Below are positions 34,477 to 46,560 of a DNA stretch of 64,000 nucleotides, piece by piece. Every line of letters starts with the position of its first letter. Position 1 is the stretch's first letter. The stretch comes from Cryptomeria japonica (lineage: Eukaryota > Streptophyta > Pinopsida > Cupressales > Cupressaceae), in NCBI RefSeq assembly GCF_030272615.1, contig NC_081411.1:826820897-826884896 (forward strand). Direction: 5' to 3'. The notes under the pieces were generated by a model. The model searched no databases. It was given only the letters and a program-made list of their open reading frames with translations, and had not been told where the DNA came from. Made by a program: the position numbers and the translations under genes.

Positions 34477-36301
34477 TGATGCTCTGCAAAAAGGATTAGA
34501 AAATCTGTTTGATGGCAACACACACAAGAGCACAAGAAACAAATGTTAGTGTTAGCAACAAAATATTATCCTAAACAAGCATATCAAGAGAGATATTAAG
34601 CATGAAATAGAAAGCATACAAACATAGAATAGATAAACTATACTCCTCCAAATGCTAATCAAGATGCTCATAGTTGCTCCTCCCTTGTTCCTCTCCTCTC
34701 CAAGTTCCACATGAGTGTAGCTCTCATCTTTTAGCACTAGCCATGGATGCCATATGGAGATTCAAGATGGTTGAATATGATAAACAAATGCTATGCAAGT
34801 GTAGATAGTGATGCTATGAAAAACCTCTATGCTAATACCAGTATAACAACAATACTCTAATGCTTTCCTTCTTTGCTTGAGGAGAAGGGTTCTATTTATA
34901 GAAGAAATGGGGAAATGAAGGGTTAAGATTGATAAATCTTAACAAGGGTTAGGATTGAAAGATATTCAATCCATGTGAGACTTTCAACCCAATCCCATGT
35001 TGACAAGTGTCACCATGAGGAGGCTTGAGAGGAGAGATAAGGAGCATTAAATGTTTGAGGGGACATGATGGTTACCCTAGGGGGTTGGGTTAGGGTTAGG
35101 TTAATGGATATTCTTTTTATCCAAGGGATAAATGAATGTGCAAGGGTTAAATGGTTACCTTAGTCAAAGAAATAAATGCTTTGAAGAGACCCATGAGTCA
35201 AAAGGATGTTTTAGTTAGAGGAAAGTCTCTAACTAAAGGTAAAAGGTCAGTTAACCATAAATGGTTATGTAAGAGCCTTTAATGGTTTGGAAGACTTTAG
35301 AGGTTAACCATTTGAAGACATAAAGCCTTTAATGGTTATTGAAGACTTTGGAGGTTTTTGAGAAGTGACTTCCTTTTATTTAGGAATGTGACGATGATTA
35401 GGATAGGATTAGGCTAATTAGAAGGAGTTGAAGAATCTAGAAGGGATTTAGGCATGCAAGTGGATTTTGTAGGAGAATGCAAGTGGGAGGAATTTTGGGA
35501 TTTTCAATTAAAATAAAATCATTTATTTCAATTAAATGGTGTAATTTGCATTTGGATAGATATTTAAATAAATATTAATTTATTTAAATATGAATGTAAA
35601 TTTTGGATTTTATTTAAATAAATCTTAATTTATTTATATGAGAAAAGGGAAGATAAAGCATTAAATGCTTGAAGACTTTGAGGGAAACCATTAAAGGCTT
35701 AAGAAGACTCTAGAAAGAAGCCATTAAGTTTGAAGATTTTAAGGGAAACCATTAAAGGCTTGAGAAGACTCTAGAAAGAAGCCATTAAGTTTGAAGACTT
35801 TAAGGGAAACCATTAAAGGCTTGAGAAGACTTTAGAAGGAAGCCATTAAGTTTGAAGACTTTAAGGGAAACCATTAAAGGTTTCAAGTGGGCGAGGATAA
35901 ATAAGATTTTAAATAAATTATTTATTTATTTAAAATAGTTGTGCAACTTGCATTTGTAGGAAAATGCAAGTGGGTGGAGGATAAAGGTGATTTAAATAAA
36001 TGTAAATGTAAATTTATTTAAATGTGAGAGATGGGGTTTTGGGGGATTTAAATAAATATTAATTTATTTAAATGTGAGAGAATATTTAATTAAACAAATA
36101 TGATTTATTTATTTAATTAATGGTCTGAATTTGGTTAAGTGAATTAAATCAAATAAATTGAATAATTTATTTAAGTAATAGGAGAAGATGGTTAAGATGA
36201 ATTAATTAAATATTAATTTAATTAATTATTGATTGATGGTTAAATAATCAAATAAATACTAAAGATTCATTTAATTAAGTGGACAGATTTATGTGTCTAC
36301 A
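34477..36301 (-). mobile_element. Solo LTR of the Gypsy-2 family
   Basis: Starts TGATGCTCTGCAAAAAGG like the right LTR of Gypsy-2 and ends ...ATGTGTCTACA. There are no internal element sequences on either side; both flanks are pyrimidine repeat. Flanking pentamers are CCTCT and CCTCC, a near match in a repetitive tract. A minus-strand TATAAATA at 34893-34900 shows the same orientation as Gypsy-2. It lacks the ~607-bp insert found in both Gypsy-2 LTRs, and has instead a 61-bp tandem expansion. It probably arose by LTR-LTR recombination. Confidence 0.88.
35671..35885. repeat. 61-bp tandem repeat in the solo LTR
   Basis: Units start at 35671, 35732, 35793 and 35854 (last partial), each containing AGGGAAACCATTAAAGG and AAGAAGCCATTAAG. 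The other LTRs of this group have single dispersed versions of these words. Confidence 0.9.
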
Positions 36302-37170
36302 CCTCCCTATCTCTATATTGCCCTCTCTCTCTCTTTCTCTCTCTTCCCATATATATATATATCCCTCTTTTTGTCTCTCTCTATCCATATCTATTTGTTT
36401 ACCACTAATTCTCTTTGTTTTTATATCTCTCTATCTATCTCTTTACCTCTCTCTCTCTATCCCTTTCTCTATATATCCTTATATCTCTATATCTCTACCA
36501 CTCTATCTCAAGTCATCTATACCTCTCTATATCTCTCCCTCTCCCTCTCCCTCTCCCTCTCCCTCTCCCTCTCCCTCTAAATTTCTCTTTCATCTCCCCC
36601 TCTCTCTTACTCTTCCACTCTCTCTATCTTTATATCTCCCTCTACTTGTCCCATATCTCTATTTCTATCACCCCCCTCTCTCTTCCTAGACTTCTATATC
36701 TATATCTCTTTGCCTCTCCATATCTACCTCTCCACATTTCTTTATCCATCTCTCCCACTATCTCTATCTAATTATATATCCATCTCTCCACCCCTATGTA
36801 TATCCCTCTTTCAACAGATCTCAGTATATACAAATTCCTAGATCTCTGCCTTCATATTTCTATCCTCCATCTCATTATCTTCCTATCTATATATTGTAAT
36901 CTTCATATAATTTATTTATCCCTCTCTTATCTCTCTATCTTTATCTCTCCCTCTCCTTTCTCTCCATATAATTCTCCTTCTCCATCTCTATGTTTATCAT
37001 CCTCTCTACCTATATCCCCTATCTATATATCTCCTTAAACCCTCTCTCTCTTTCTCCCTTTACTCCTCCATCTCTTTCTATCTGTATTTTTATCTACCTC
37101 TATCTCCCTTTCTCTCCATCTCTTTCCCTATCATTCCCTATCTCTATATCACCCACTATCTATATTTTTG

Positions 37171-37262
<92 letters not shown>

Positions 37263-37860
37263 ACACACACACACACACCTCCTCCCTCTCCCCCTGTTTG
37301 TCTCTTTATCTCTACCACTCTTTCTTTCTCTTTCTATGTGTCTCTTTCTCTCCTTATCTTGTCATATATCTATATCTCTTGGTTCTATCTTGCTCAATTT
37401 ACCTCTTCCTCTTTATCTCACTTGATTTCTCTCTCCCTCTTTCAATCTTTGTTTGTCTATCTATAATTATTTGTTTATATATCTTTGTCTCTTCTCCCTC
37501 TTCTCACTTTCTATATCTCCTTATTTATATATCTTTATCACTCTATCTCATAATATATATCTCTTTATCTATCCATATCCCTATCATTCTCCATCTCTAT
37601 CTCTATCTTCCCCTCTCTATCTTCTCTCTATCTCCATCTCTATATCTACCTTCTTCTCTTCCTCTCTATCTTTAGACATGTCTCTAACTCTCTATCCATC
37701 CTTCTCTCCTCCTCTCCCTCTTGCATATTTAGAGGTCTTTTCCAATCTTCCTATCTATCTCTATCTCCTTAGCCCTCCCCTCTCTATCTCTCTATCTCCC
37801 CCCTCTATTTCTACTTTTTTTTATCTATATCTCACACTCACACTCACTCTCACTCTCTCC
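36302..37860. repeat. Pyrimidine-rich (TC)n block with (CT)n and (CA)n microsatellites
   Basis: About 1.55 kb of degenerate CTCTCC/TATCTC repeats, with a pure (CT)n at about 37176-37223, (CA)n at about 37224-37278 and (CCCTCT)n near 36537-36577. Ser/Leu/Tyr-rich ORFs in all three frames are repeat artefacts. Confidence 0.93.
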
Positions 37861-39592
37861 TTGTTGCAAATATAACACAATCCTATTCATAATGGATCCT
37901 AATTATCCTCGTAATTTGGAGGTTTTTTCCAATCATGTTTAGATCCTTATAAGTGGTTGCATAGTTGATTTAAAACTATCACCTCCATGAAGATCTTTGT
38001 TGAACAAACAACATCAGTTTCTAAATGGCCTACTGATTGAAGTCATGTACTACACAAATGCATGCAAAAAATAGACCAAAATATGTCGTAATTGAACTTC
38101 CACACCTCATCTATGTACCCATTGCAAACCAAGGTGCGATTGCTAGTTTATGTTTGTACCGCCATTTTTTCGTCATTGAAATCTAAGTATATATTATTTT
38201 CAATTTATACGTATAGTTATAATAATACATCAATCAATCCTCATCTTATCGTTGAAATAATTATTATATGTAATATAATTATTTAAAATGAACTTAAAAT
38301 ATTAAATTAAAAAAAAAAACTTATAAAACTATATTTTAATTTCATAATATCACACTTGAAAATGTTAATCAATTATCTAAATTAATTTTTATTATAATAA
38401 TTTTATTTGAAATAAAATAAAAATATATTTTATTTTATAAATTAATACTTGAGAAAGAGATGTCTAAAATTATTATATTGTGAACTATAACATACACCAC
38501 TATTCTGATGGTTCTTTCTCCACTTTCATTCTTTATAAGCCTCATTATTTTACAAATAACTCAAATAATATTCTTAAATATAAATATATTATAAATAATA
38601 AAAAATTAACATACACTATTTTATAAATTAAAATTTGTAAAACTATTGTGTTGTAAATTATGACATACATCATTATTACCATGAATTCACTTTTTGCTTT
38701 AAAAAAAAAAATTTAATACAAATAATTGAAATTATATTTTTTAATTATCTAGATAATACAATATTAATATATTTTATTGTTTATATTACAACTTGAAAAG
38801 AGAAACCTAAAATTCTTGTATGGTGAACTATGACCTATGACATATATCATTTTATACAATCGATTCCGGAAATAGTTGAACAATATCTCATGGATTGTGG
38901 AAACCTAATGTCTATGATATACCATTGTTGTATTGGAAACGAGGTTATACTCTAAACAAACAAAATAGTCAGCTTTATGGTTTCAGAAGTGAAAATTTTA
39001 TGCTTACATCCCATTATTGCTGAGCCACAATATTTAAATTTTTTTTTTAATTTTATAAATATAAGTTTTTTTGAAATCCCCATTTTATGTAGAGATTAGC
39101 CCATACATCCACCATTATTGAATTGACATCATATGATTGCCACTTCTGATGGTTCACCTGCTTTCTTACATGAGATAGGTCCACCTTTCACACTGAATCT
39201 ACGATTTTAAGATACGACTCCCTTCAAGATGTGTTTTTTTAATTCATATTGGCTGGTTATTACGAGGCATGATAATGCAATTTTCATCATTCTAGGAAAA
39301 AGCAAGCGAAAACAATGGAAACCAGATGTTTGTGACACGAAACGGAAAAGTATACGACGAACCTGACTTCACATAAAGCAATATTCAAACGGTCGCCACA
39401 CCACTTTTGTCTTTTATCTTTTGTCTACCACCTCTACATGATGCTGCTTTTCTTCCACGCAATTTCATATGTGCAAACCCCCCACTCAATCTACGTGTTT
39501 AATCATTTCTCATCTACTTCTAAGAATGTTTCACCTCCCAGTGCACTGACCCTCCTTTCCTGCATTCATCATCTTCACTTCTATCCATTTCT
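37861..39592. other. AT-rich unique stretch
   Basis: About 1.7 kb without a supported gene. 38280-38830 is very AT-rich. From about 39360 base composition rises and the sequence becomes CT-rich, resembling a plant 5' untranslated leader for the ORF at 39593. Confidence 0.55.
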
Positions 39593-39730
39593 ATGGCGTC
39601 TACTTCTACGAGTGGTCGTAAACGAAAGAATGAAGAAAGTCTTGCTTTTCATAAACTTGCACCATCTGCATCTATATCTGCCTCAACACTTTTGCAATAT
39701 TGTGTCCTAAGGGGTCATATAGTGTCCTAA
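39593..39730 (+). pseudogene. Possible truncated 5' end of a host gene
   Basis: ATGGCG in good start context follows a CT-rich leader. It opens a 45-codon frame beginning MASTSTSGRKRKNEES, with a basic GRKRK cluster and then Ser/Ala-rich residues. After about 35 codons the frame runs into the minisatellite at about 39698 and ends at TAA 39728-39730. The family is not recognised. It could be a chance ORF, but start context, leader composition and abrupt loss at a repeat border suggest the remnant of a cellular gene. Confidence 0.3.
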
Positions 39731-41060
39731 CAGGTTATTAGGTTTCATTAGGATTCATATTGTGTCCTAAGGGGTCATATAGTGTCTTATGACCCCTTAG
39801 AACACCATACAGTGTCATTAGGGGTTGTATGGTGTCCTAAGGGGTCATATGGTGTCTTATGACCCCTTAGGTGTCGTTAAGGGTAATATTGTGTCCTAAG
39901 GGGTTGAATATGGTGTTCTATGACCCCTTAGGACACCATGTCATGTCGTTAGGGGTTGTATGGTGTGCTAAGGGGTCATATGGTCTTATGACCCCTTAGG
40001 TGTCGTTAGGGTTAATATTGTGTCCTAAGGGGTTGAATATGGTGTTCTATGACCCCTTAGGACACCATATCATGTCGTTAGGGGTTGTATGGTGTGCTAA
40101 GGGGTCATCTGGTCTCCTATGACCCCTTAGGACACTATAAGGGGACACCATATGGTGTCATTATGGGTTGTATGGTGTCCTAAGGGATCATATGGTGTTC
40201 TATGATCCCTAAGGACACCATATGACCCCTTAAGAGACCATATGGTGTTGTTAGGGGTTGTATGGTGTGCTAAGGGGTCATATGGTGTCTTATGACCCCT
40301 TAAAACACCATATGAACCCTTATGTGTCATTATGGATCATATTGTGTCCTAAGGGGTCATATGGTGTCCTATGATCCCTTAGGATACCATATGACCCCTT
40401 TGGACTCCATATGGTATCATTAGGGATCTTATGTTGTCCTATGGGGTCATATGGTGTCCTATGACCCCTTAGGACACCATATGACCCCTTACGTGTTGTT
40501 AGGGGTCATATTATGTCCTAACAGGTCATATGGTGTCCTATGACCCCTTAGGACACAATATGAACCCTTAGCACAACATACGACCCCAAAGAACAACATA
40601 CGACCCCTAATGAAACCATATGGTATGCCCCCTTAGGACAACATATGACCCCTTAGGTGTCGTTAGGGGCCATATTGTGTCTTAAGGGGTCATATAGTGT
40701 TCTAAGGGGTCATATGGTGTCCTGTGACCCCTTAGGACACCATATGGTGTCGTTAGGGGCCTTATTGTGTTCCAAGGGGTAATATGGTGTTCTATGACCC
40801 CTTAGGACACCATATGGTGTCATTAGGGGTCATATTGTGTTGGAAGGGGTCATATGGTGTTCTATGACCCCTTTGGACACCATATGAACCCTTTTAACCC
40901 CATATGACACCTAATGACACCATATGACCCCTAATGACCCCATACAAACCCATATGACACCTAATGACACCTTATGACCCCATATGACCCCATGTGACAC
41001 CTAATGACACCATGTGACCCCTCAAAATACCATATGACCCCTTATGGTACTATACGACCA
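39698..41060. repeat. Minisatellite block B (same unit as block A)
   Basis: About 1.36 kb of the GGGGTCATATGGTGTCCTAA unit, again on both strands and often as head-to-head pairs such as GGTGTCCTATGACCCCTTAG. The CCACACATGTG marker of block A is absent. No coding. Confidence 0.92.
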
Positions 41061-41270
41061 CTAATGAAAAATATTAATAATATATTTTAATATATACATT
41101 TATATATTATAGCATTAATATATAACATTTTTATTATATATTAATATATATTGAATATTATTATATTAATATATTGTACATATTAATATAATAATATTCA
41201 ATATATTAATATACTATACATATTGTAAATTATATTGTATATTAACATATTAATATATTAATATTATATT
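41061..41270. repeat. AT-rich TATTAATA block
   Basis: About 200 bases made mostly of TATTAATATATTAATA-like words, next to the left end of Gypsy-2. Similar sequence continues at 61337, on the other side of the element. Confidence 0.85.
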
Positions 41271-41275
41271 AATAT
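41271..41275. other. Target-site duplication AATAT, left copy (Gypsy-2)
   Basis: AATAT directly before the left LTR, matched by AATAT at 61337-61341 directly after the right LTR. Support is moderate because the region is AT-rich. Confidence 0.65.
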
Positions 41276-43371
41276 TCATGCTCTGCAAAAAGGGAAGGTT
41301 AGTCAATGATATCAAGACACAAACAAGAAGAAAAGGCAAACCGTTAGTGTCAGAAATCACAACAAAATACTTTCCTAAACAAGCATATCAAAAGAGATAT
41401 CAAAAACATGATAAAATATCTAACTAAAAAGGTAAATATGATGAGGCATCTCCAAGTGCCTCCTAACATGCTCTTGGTTTCTTCTCCCTTGTTCCTCTCC
41501 TCTCCAAGTTCCAAAATAGTGTAGCTCAGCTTTTTGCACTATGGATGCTTATGGAGGTTTGAGATTGAAGTATTTGCTCTAAATGTGAATAAAAAGCTAA
41601 TACTATGCTATTGATACTAAAATGATTTATTTTAACCAAAATGACAATATATGAGTTGATTATGCTAAAATGTTCTCTCAAAATGCCTATAGCTTAAATG
41701 CATACAAGTTTTCAGGATCTGGATCCTGAAGAAATATGCTCTATTTATAAGAGAAATGGAGCAATGGATGGTTGAGATTGAGCAATCTCAACAAGGGTCA
41801 GGATTGAATGATCTGAGATCCAATGACTATAGGAGGAAAAAACACAGGTGTCAATGATCTACTTCTTATTCATCAGGAAGTTCATTGTTAGATGATAGTG
41901 AGAGCAGTGATAAAAAGAAGAAAATACACAAACGGCGAAGACCTATATCTTATTCACCACAAAGTTCACCTTTGGTTGATATTGACAATTATGACAATTA
42001 TAAGGGCTTGGGTCAGTGTGAGCAGGAACACAAAGGTGGTTCTAATTCTATGTCTTGCAGTCAAGATTTATAGGATTGAAATCTATTTGAGCCAGGAACG
42101 ATTGTTATGTATAGATTAACCCCTTGCTAATATTTCTTATGCATCAACAATTGGTGTTATAGCCTAACCAATCATCTGGACAACTTTTGTCTAGACTACT
42201 CCTATGTAGGTGTTCTTCTGATGTGGGTGAGGAACAAGGATCTAGGAGGTTTGTTCTCCAAGTAATTGATGTGTGAAGGACCTTTATATGACATTGTTTT
42301 GGCTTGTGGTCGAGTATGCAAAACAAGCATAAAATTTCCTTGCAAGTTAGAATTTGGATTGTGGGGGACGACTGACAACCAACTTGCAACTGATTCTCTC
42401 GTATATCATATATAGGTAGCCATACTGGTTATGGATGGTTGAGATTGAGCAATGGAGCAATGGATGGTTGAGATTGAGCAATGTCAACAAGGGTCAAGAT
42501 TGAATGATCTAAGATCCATGTGAGGGCTTTCAACCCAATCCCAAGATGACAAGTGTCAATGTGAGATAGGTTGAGAGGAGAGGGAATAAGCATTAAATGC
42601 TTGACATGACTTTGGGAGTTAAGGTTAAGGTTAGTTGAATGAATAAACTCTTTATTCAAAGAATAAAGCTTTTATCCAATGGATAAACTCTTGTGCAAAG
42701 GCAAGAGGGATAAATATGGTCAGAGCAATAAATGCTTGAGGAGACCCATGAGTGCAAGTTGAAATAACCATAAATGGTTATGTAAGAGCCATTAATGGTC
42801 ATGTAAGAGCCATTAGTGGTTTTGGAAGACTTTGGAGGTTAAATTGTTGAACACACAAAGCATTTAATGCTTTTCAAAGACTTTGGAGTCTTTGAGAAGT
42901 GACTTAAAGTTGCTTAGGAATGTAACAATAATTAGGGAATGGATTAGGCTAATTAGGAAGGGGTTAGAAGAATCTAGAAGGGGTTTAGGAATGCAAGTGA
43001 GTTTGGTGGGTGAGGGAAAATAGGATTTTATTAAAATAAAAATTCATTTATTTCAATAAATGTGTGCAAGTTACATTTGTAAGAAAATGCAAGTGGGGGG
43101 GGATAAATGATTTAAATAAATGTTTTATTTAATTTATTTAAAAGAGGAAAAAAGAGGATTTAATTAAATAAATAGATTTATTCATTTAATTGATTTGAAT
43201 TTGGTTTAATAAATAAATTAAAATAAATTGAATAATTTATTTAATTAATAGAAGAATGTTTGGAGATGAATCAATTAAATATTAATTTAATTAACTGATG
43301 TCTAGTGGATTTTTAATCAAATAAATAGGAAATATTCATTTAATTAAATTGGACAGATTTATGTGACTACA
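41276..43371 (-). mobile_element. 3' LTR of Gypsy-2
   Basis: A 2.1 kb LTR from TCATGCTCTGCAAAAAGG (right copy TGATGC...) to ATGTGACTACA. The minus-strand TATA box is at 41742-41749. It contains the ~607-bp insert at about 41824-42430. Confidence 0.9.
41824..42430 (+). other. Foreign ~607-bp insert in the left Gypsy-2 LTR
   Basis: Absent from the solo LTR and the Gypsy-1 LTRs at the same point. It is flanked by a direct duplication of LTR sequence (GGATGGTTGAGATTGAGCAA at about 41766 and 42433). On the + strand it encodes a Ser-rich, Lys/Arg-rich segment (KRRRPISYSP, then VDIDNYDNYKGLGQ) and ends with TAG at 42071. In this copy a stop interrupts the segment near 41858. It looks like captured genomic, perhaps genic, sequence. 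The source gene is not recognised. Confidence 0.6.
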
Positions 43372-43388
43372 TTTGCCCCTCTTTGAGA
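43372..43388 (-). other. Polypurine tract of Gypsy-2
   Basis: The minus strand reads TCTCAAAGAGGGGCAAA just before the 3' LTR, the same tract as in Gypsy-1. Confidence 0.8.
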
Positions 43389-43681
43389 CAGTGCGGTTTA
43401 TCGCGTCGTTTCAAAGAAAGAAAAATATGTGTGAAGAAATGCCCCATAAAATGTAAATTTAATGGGTGGTATACTCCCTCGAGAGATGGGCCGGAAATTT
43501 TTGAAAAATCAGGCGATCTTTCGAAAAAGAATGAAAATTGGCAGGGTAGTAGAAGAGAAGAAGTTAGTAATGCAGGTGAAAAATAGAAAAAAATGGGGGT
43601 AAAATGGAGAAATGGGAGGCTCGGGAAGTTCACGAGGACCACGGCAGTGAGCAGGGGAAAAATTACGGTGACTGCGAAGGG
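43389..43681. other. Region between Gypsy-2 3' LTR and antisense gene
   Basis: About 290 purine-rich bases upstream of the PMD gene's TATA-like box. No gene was seen; the plus-strand ORF at 43383-43586 has no recognisable feature. Confidence 0.4.
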
Positions 43682-43690
43682 TTTATATGG
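43682..43690 (+). promoter_or_regulatory. TATA-like box of the antisense PMD gene (Gypsy-2)
   Basis: TTTATATGG followed by GGAGAAAGGGG and GATCATTTGTT, about 100 bases before the PMD start codon. It corresponds to 3375-3415 in Gypsy-1. Confidence 0.5.
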
Positions 43691-43860
43691 GGAGAAAGGG
43701 GTGAAAACAGGATCATTTGTTACTGCAACCAGTGTGAAACCAGAGCTCTGAGATTGACTTTTGAGAGGAGCAAGCAGCAGTCAGGATGCCAGTACCAGTT
43801 GTAGAGCACCGATTTGAGTGAGTCTGTCGGTTCCAGCGGCTAGATGACTACAGACCAGTG

Positions 43861-44544
43861 GTACACAAATTTGAATTTTCAAGTTTTATGCATTTTGGTC
43901 ATGTTTTATGCTAAGTCGAAGTTGAGTCAGAACAATAGCGCTGAAACTACATTTTGACGCTATTGTCTAAATAACTAGCACTATGGTGCCACAATGGCGC
44001 TATTGAGGTGTTGCTTGAGCTCTTTTGCAACTTTTAACGCTATTGTAGTCTAGTTTAGGCGCTTTTGATGGATGAACACTATTGTGTGCTTAATTGAGCA
44101 CTTTTGTCGTTAATCAACGCTATTGTGTTGTTGTTGTAGTGCTTTTGTAGTTTTAGTGCTTTTGGATAGCTGATTAAGCGCTTTTGTTAGGGGTTTAACG
44201 CTATTGTAGAGAAGTAGCGCTTTTGTGTGCAAAATAGCGCTTTTGTGTGCAAAATAGCACTTTTGTTTGCAAGATGGGGAATGCCCCAATGTGTGTGAAA
44301 ATCTCTCGATGTCAAAGATGGATGGATAGGGAGGCGAAGTGGGAGTTGTTTTGAACCATAGCAGCCTGATGAGAGTTAGGTCATTAGGATAAATGTCTGT
44401 TGAAGTCTAGGTGTGCCATGATTGCTTACCTGTTGAGACCCAAAGATACTTGATCAAAGTATCTGTTGATAGTCTTAGGTTTAAACTTTTAAGAAAGTTT
44501 GAAAACAAAACAACTGATGAGGAGTGATTGATGTCTGTGTGCAG
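43861..44544 (+). other. Intron of the Gypsy-2 PMD gene
   Basis: 684 bases from GTACAC to GTGTGCAG, placed by alignment with the Gypsy-1 gene and by frame continuity. It contains the AGCGCTATTG array. Confidence 0.65.
43930..44275 (+). repeat. AGCGCT(A/T)TTGT motif array in PMD intron (Gypsy-2)
   Basis: About 15 copies of AACGCTATTGT, AGCGCTTTTGT or close variants, spaced 20-30 bases apart. The complementary form CAATAGCGCT fills the gag-pol leader at 58960-59185. Confidence 0.88.
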
Positions 44545-46560
44545 GAGGATCTACGCGTGTTGCAATTACGCGAGAGACATCCGGTGACACAGGGGTTGCG
44601 GGATCGGCTGACAGAGGCCGAGATTGATTGCATTGCAGCTACTGGTTTGTATGATGTGATGCACATGCTCGTGATTCGGATGAATCATGGATTGATTACT
44701 GCGTTAGCAGAGCATTGGCACAATGAGACATGCACTTTTCACCTTGCACAGGGGGAGATGATAGTGACCCTGGAGGATGTGTGGCGCATCCTACGTATTC
44801 CGATTCGGGGGGAGCTGGTGACATATGACAGATCCTGGGGGACTCTAGCAGTACAAAGGTTCTTCAACGAGGATGTTTTCATTGATGATGGCTCCGCTGC
44901 TTGGGAGGAGATTGCAACTTTATATGAGCCTTTACTAGCAATCATGTATGGCATTGTGGGAGGACTTCTGTGTCCTGATAGGCGCTCTCATGGTCTGGCC
45001 GTTGGATGGGGATAGGTGATAGAGCAGATGATTATAGAGGGGACCCATTTTGCTTGGGGACCGTGCATGCTGGCACACCTATATTAGGAGCTGCATGAGG
45101 TGGTATACCGTGGGAGGGGCTCCTTAGCAATCGGGGTGACGATGCTATATATTTGGGCATGGGAGCACCTACTAGTGACTCAACCAGTGAGTCTTAGGTT
45201 CCAAGCAGTAGATCAGCCGTATATGTTCATGTATAGTGGTATGATGAGTCAGCCCCACCTAGAGAAGTTAGAGTGGTGGAGGCGAGCATTGGATGATATC
45301 GATGCAGTTATATGGAGACCTTACCTGGAGTGCGAGCCCTAGGATGATGATGCGGAGGCACTGCCCTATGTGTTCATGACCCAATTCCTCATTAGGAGGA
45401 CCTCATACAATGGAGAGAGATAGGTGCCAGGCAGAGTGATGAGGCAGTTTGGATGGCAACAGGGACTACCTAGTGGTTTAGGGGAGTATGCTCGGGTGAT
45501 ACGAGAGAGATATGCATGGGGGCTAGTGCTTCTGTATGACCAGGCTCTGGCAGATTTTTGGATGTTGCAGGTGAGACCTTGGGATATATGATCGAGGGTT
45601 GTGGATGCAGGGGTATTGGATGAGTACACGCAGTACCTGGCAGCTCATCTGATTCTATAGATATCTGATCTAGTAGAGCCGGTGCTTGATTTTGAGGATG
45701 AGAGGGGACAGAGACAGAGGAGGGCAAGAGGTCGAGGACCGATAGCAGGTGGAGGAGGGAGAGGAGATGGTGGAGATGGAGGAGGAGGTGGTGGAGGTGA
45801 GGGAGGTGGTGGAGGAGGTGGTGGGTTGGGGAGTCAGATTTAGCAGAGAGGGAGAGGCGGATTGCCACTACAGATATCATAGGGACCGTTGATGCAGGGA
45901 GGAGTTAGATTGGGTGGGAGAGGGATGGAGAGGGAGATACCGATGGAGAGAGGGGAGGGAGCCACTAGAGAGGAATATACCGGTGAGGTAGCTATGGAGA
46001 TAGGAGAGGGATCAGGTGGAGATGTGTGGGACCAACTAATAGTACATTTGCAGTCTCGACTTGAGGCATCTGAGACACAGGTGGAGGATTTGGAGGCGGA
46101 GGTTGTAGCTAGAGATGTGCAGCTATTTGCACGAGAGTCAAAGTTAACTATAGTGCTGCAGGAGAGAGATCAGGCCATGGACAGGGTGATCTAGTTGCAG
46201 GAGAGAGTGAGGCTTTTGGAGGGAGTACAGGGATAGGGGCCATCTATGGAGGCATTGGCGAGGGAGGTACGGAGAGTAGGTGGAGAGGCTGATTATTGGC
46301 GGGGTCTATATGAGCAAGTGGTACCATCTAGTCAGCGAGCACTGAGCTATTCGCAGATGTGACAGACTAGATCAGAGTGATCCCAAAGGATGCAGAGCAG
46401 TGGGGGTGTGATGGGTCCTCTATAGAGAGACAGGTCAGGGGGTGCCGGAGCTAGTGGGAGATTGATGGGGCCTCCATGGAAAGATAGATCAGGTGGTGCA
46501 GGGAATAGTGGGGGAGTAGGTGGTGATGTTGGTGCAGCATCTAGTCAGAGTGGCATCTAA

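Larger units (their letters stand above)
43786..46560 (+). pseudogene. Antisense plant mobile domain (PMD) gene of Gypsy-2, spliced
   Basis: Inferred exon 1 is 43786-43860: 25 codons, exactly as in Gypsy-1, with a TGA at codon 12 where Gypsy-1 has TGC. Donor is GTG|GTACAC. Exon 2 starts at 44545 after GTGTGCAG, phase 0, and stays in one frame to TAA 46558-46560 (672 codons including the stop). The PMD core shows LITALAEHWHNET, CTFHLAQGEMIVTLEDV, LLCPDRRSHGL and WWRRALDDIDAVIW. A Gly-rich tract (about 45740-45840) and a predicted coiled coil (about 46040-46230) follow. More than ten in-frame stops interrupt exon 2, many of TAG or TGA type expected from CAG, TGG or CGA. There are no frameshifts. 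PMD proteins act in plant gene and transposon silencing (MAIN/MAIL1) or ride in transposons. The role here is unknown. Confidence 0.85.

Noticed and set aside
36279-37875. Long plus-strand ORFs of 80-158 codons rich in Ser, Leu, Tyr and Pro
   Set aside because: Overlapping ORFs in all three frames of a pyrimidine microsatellite; open only because the repeat lacks stop codons.
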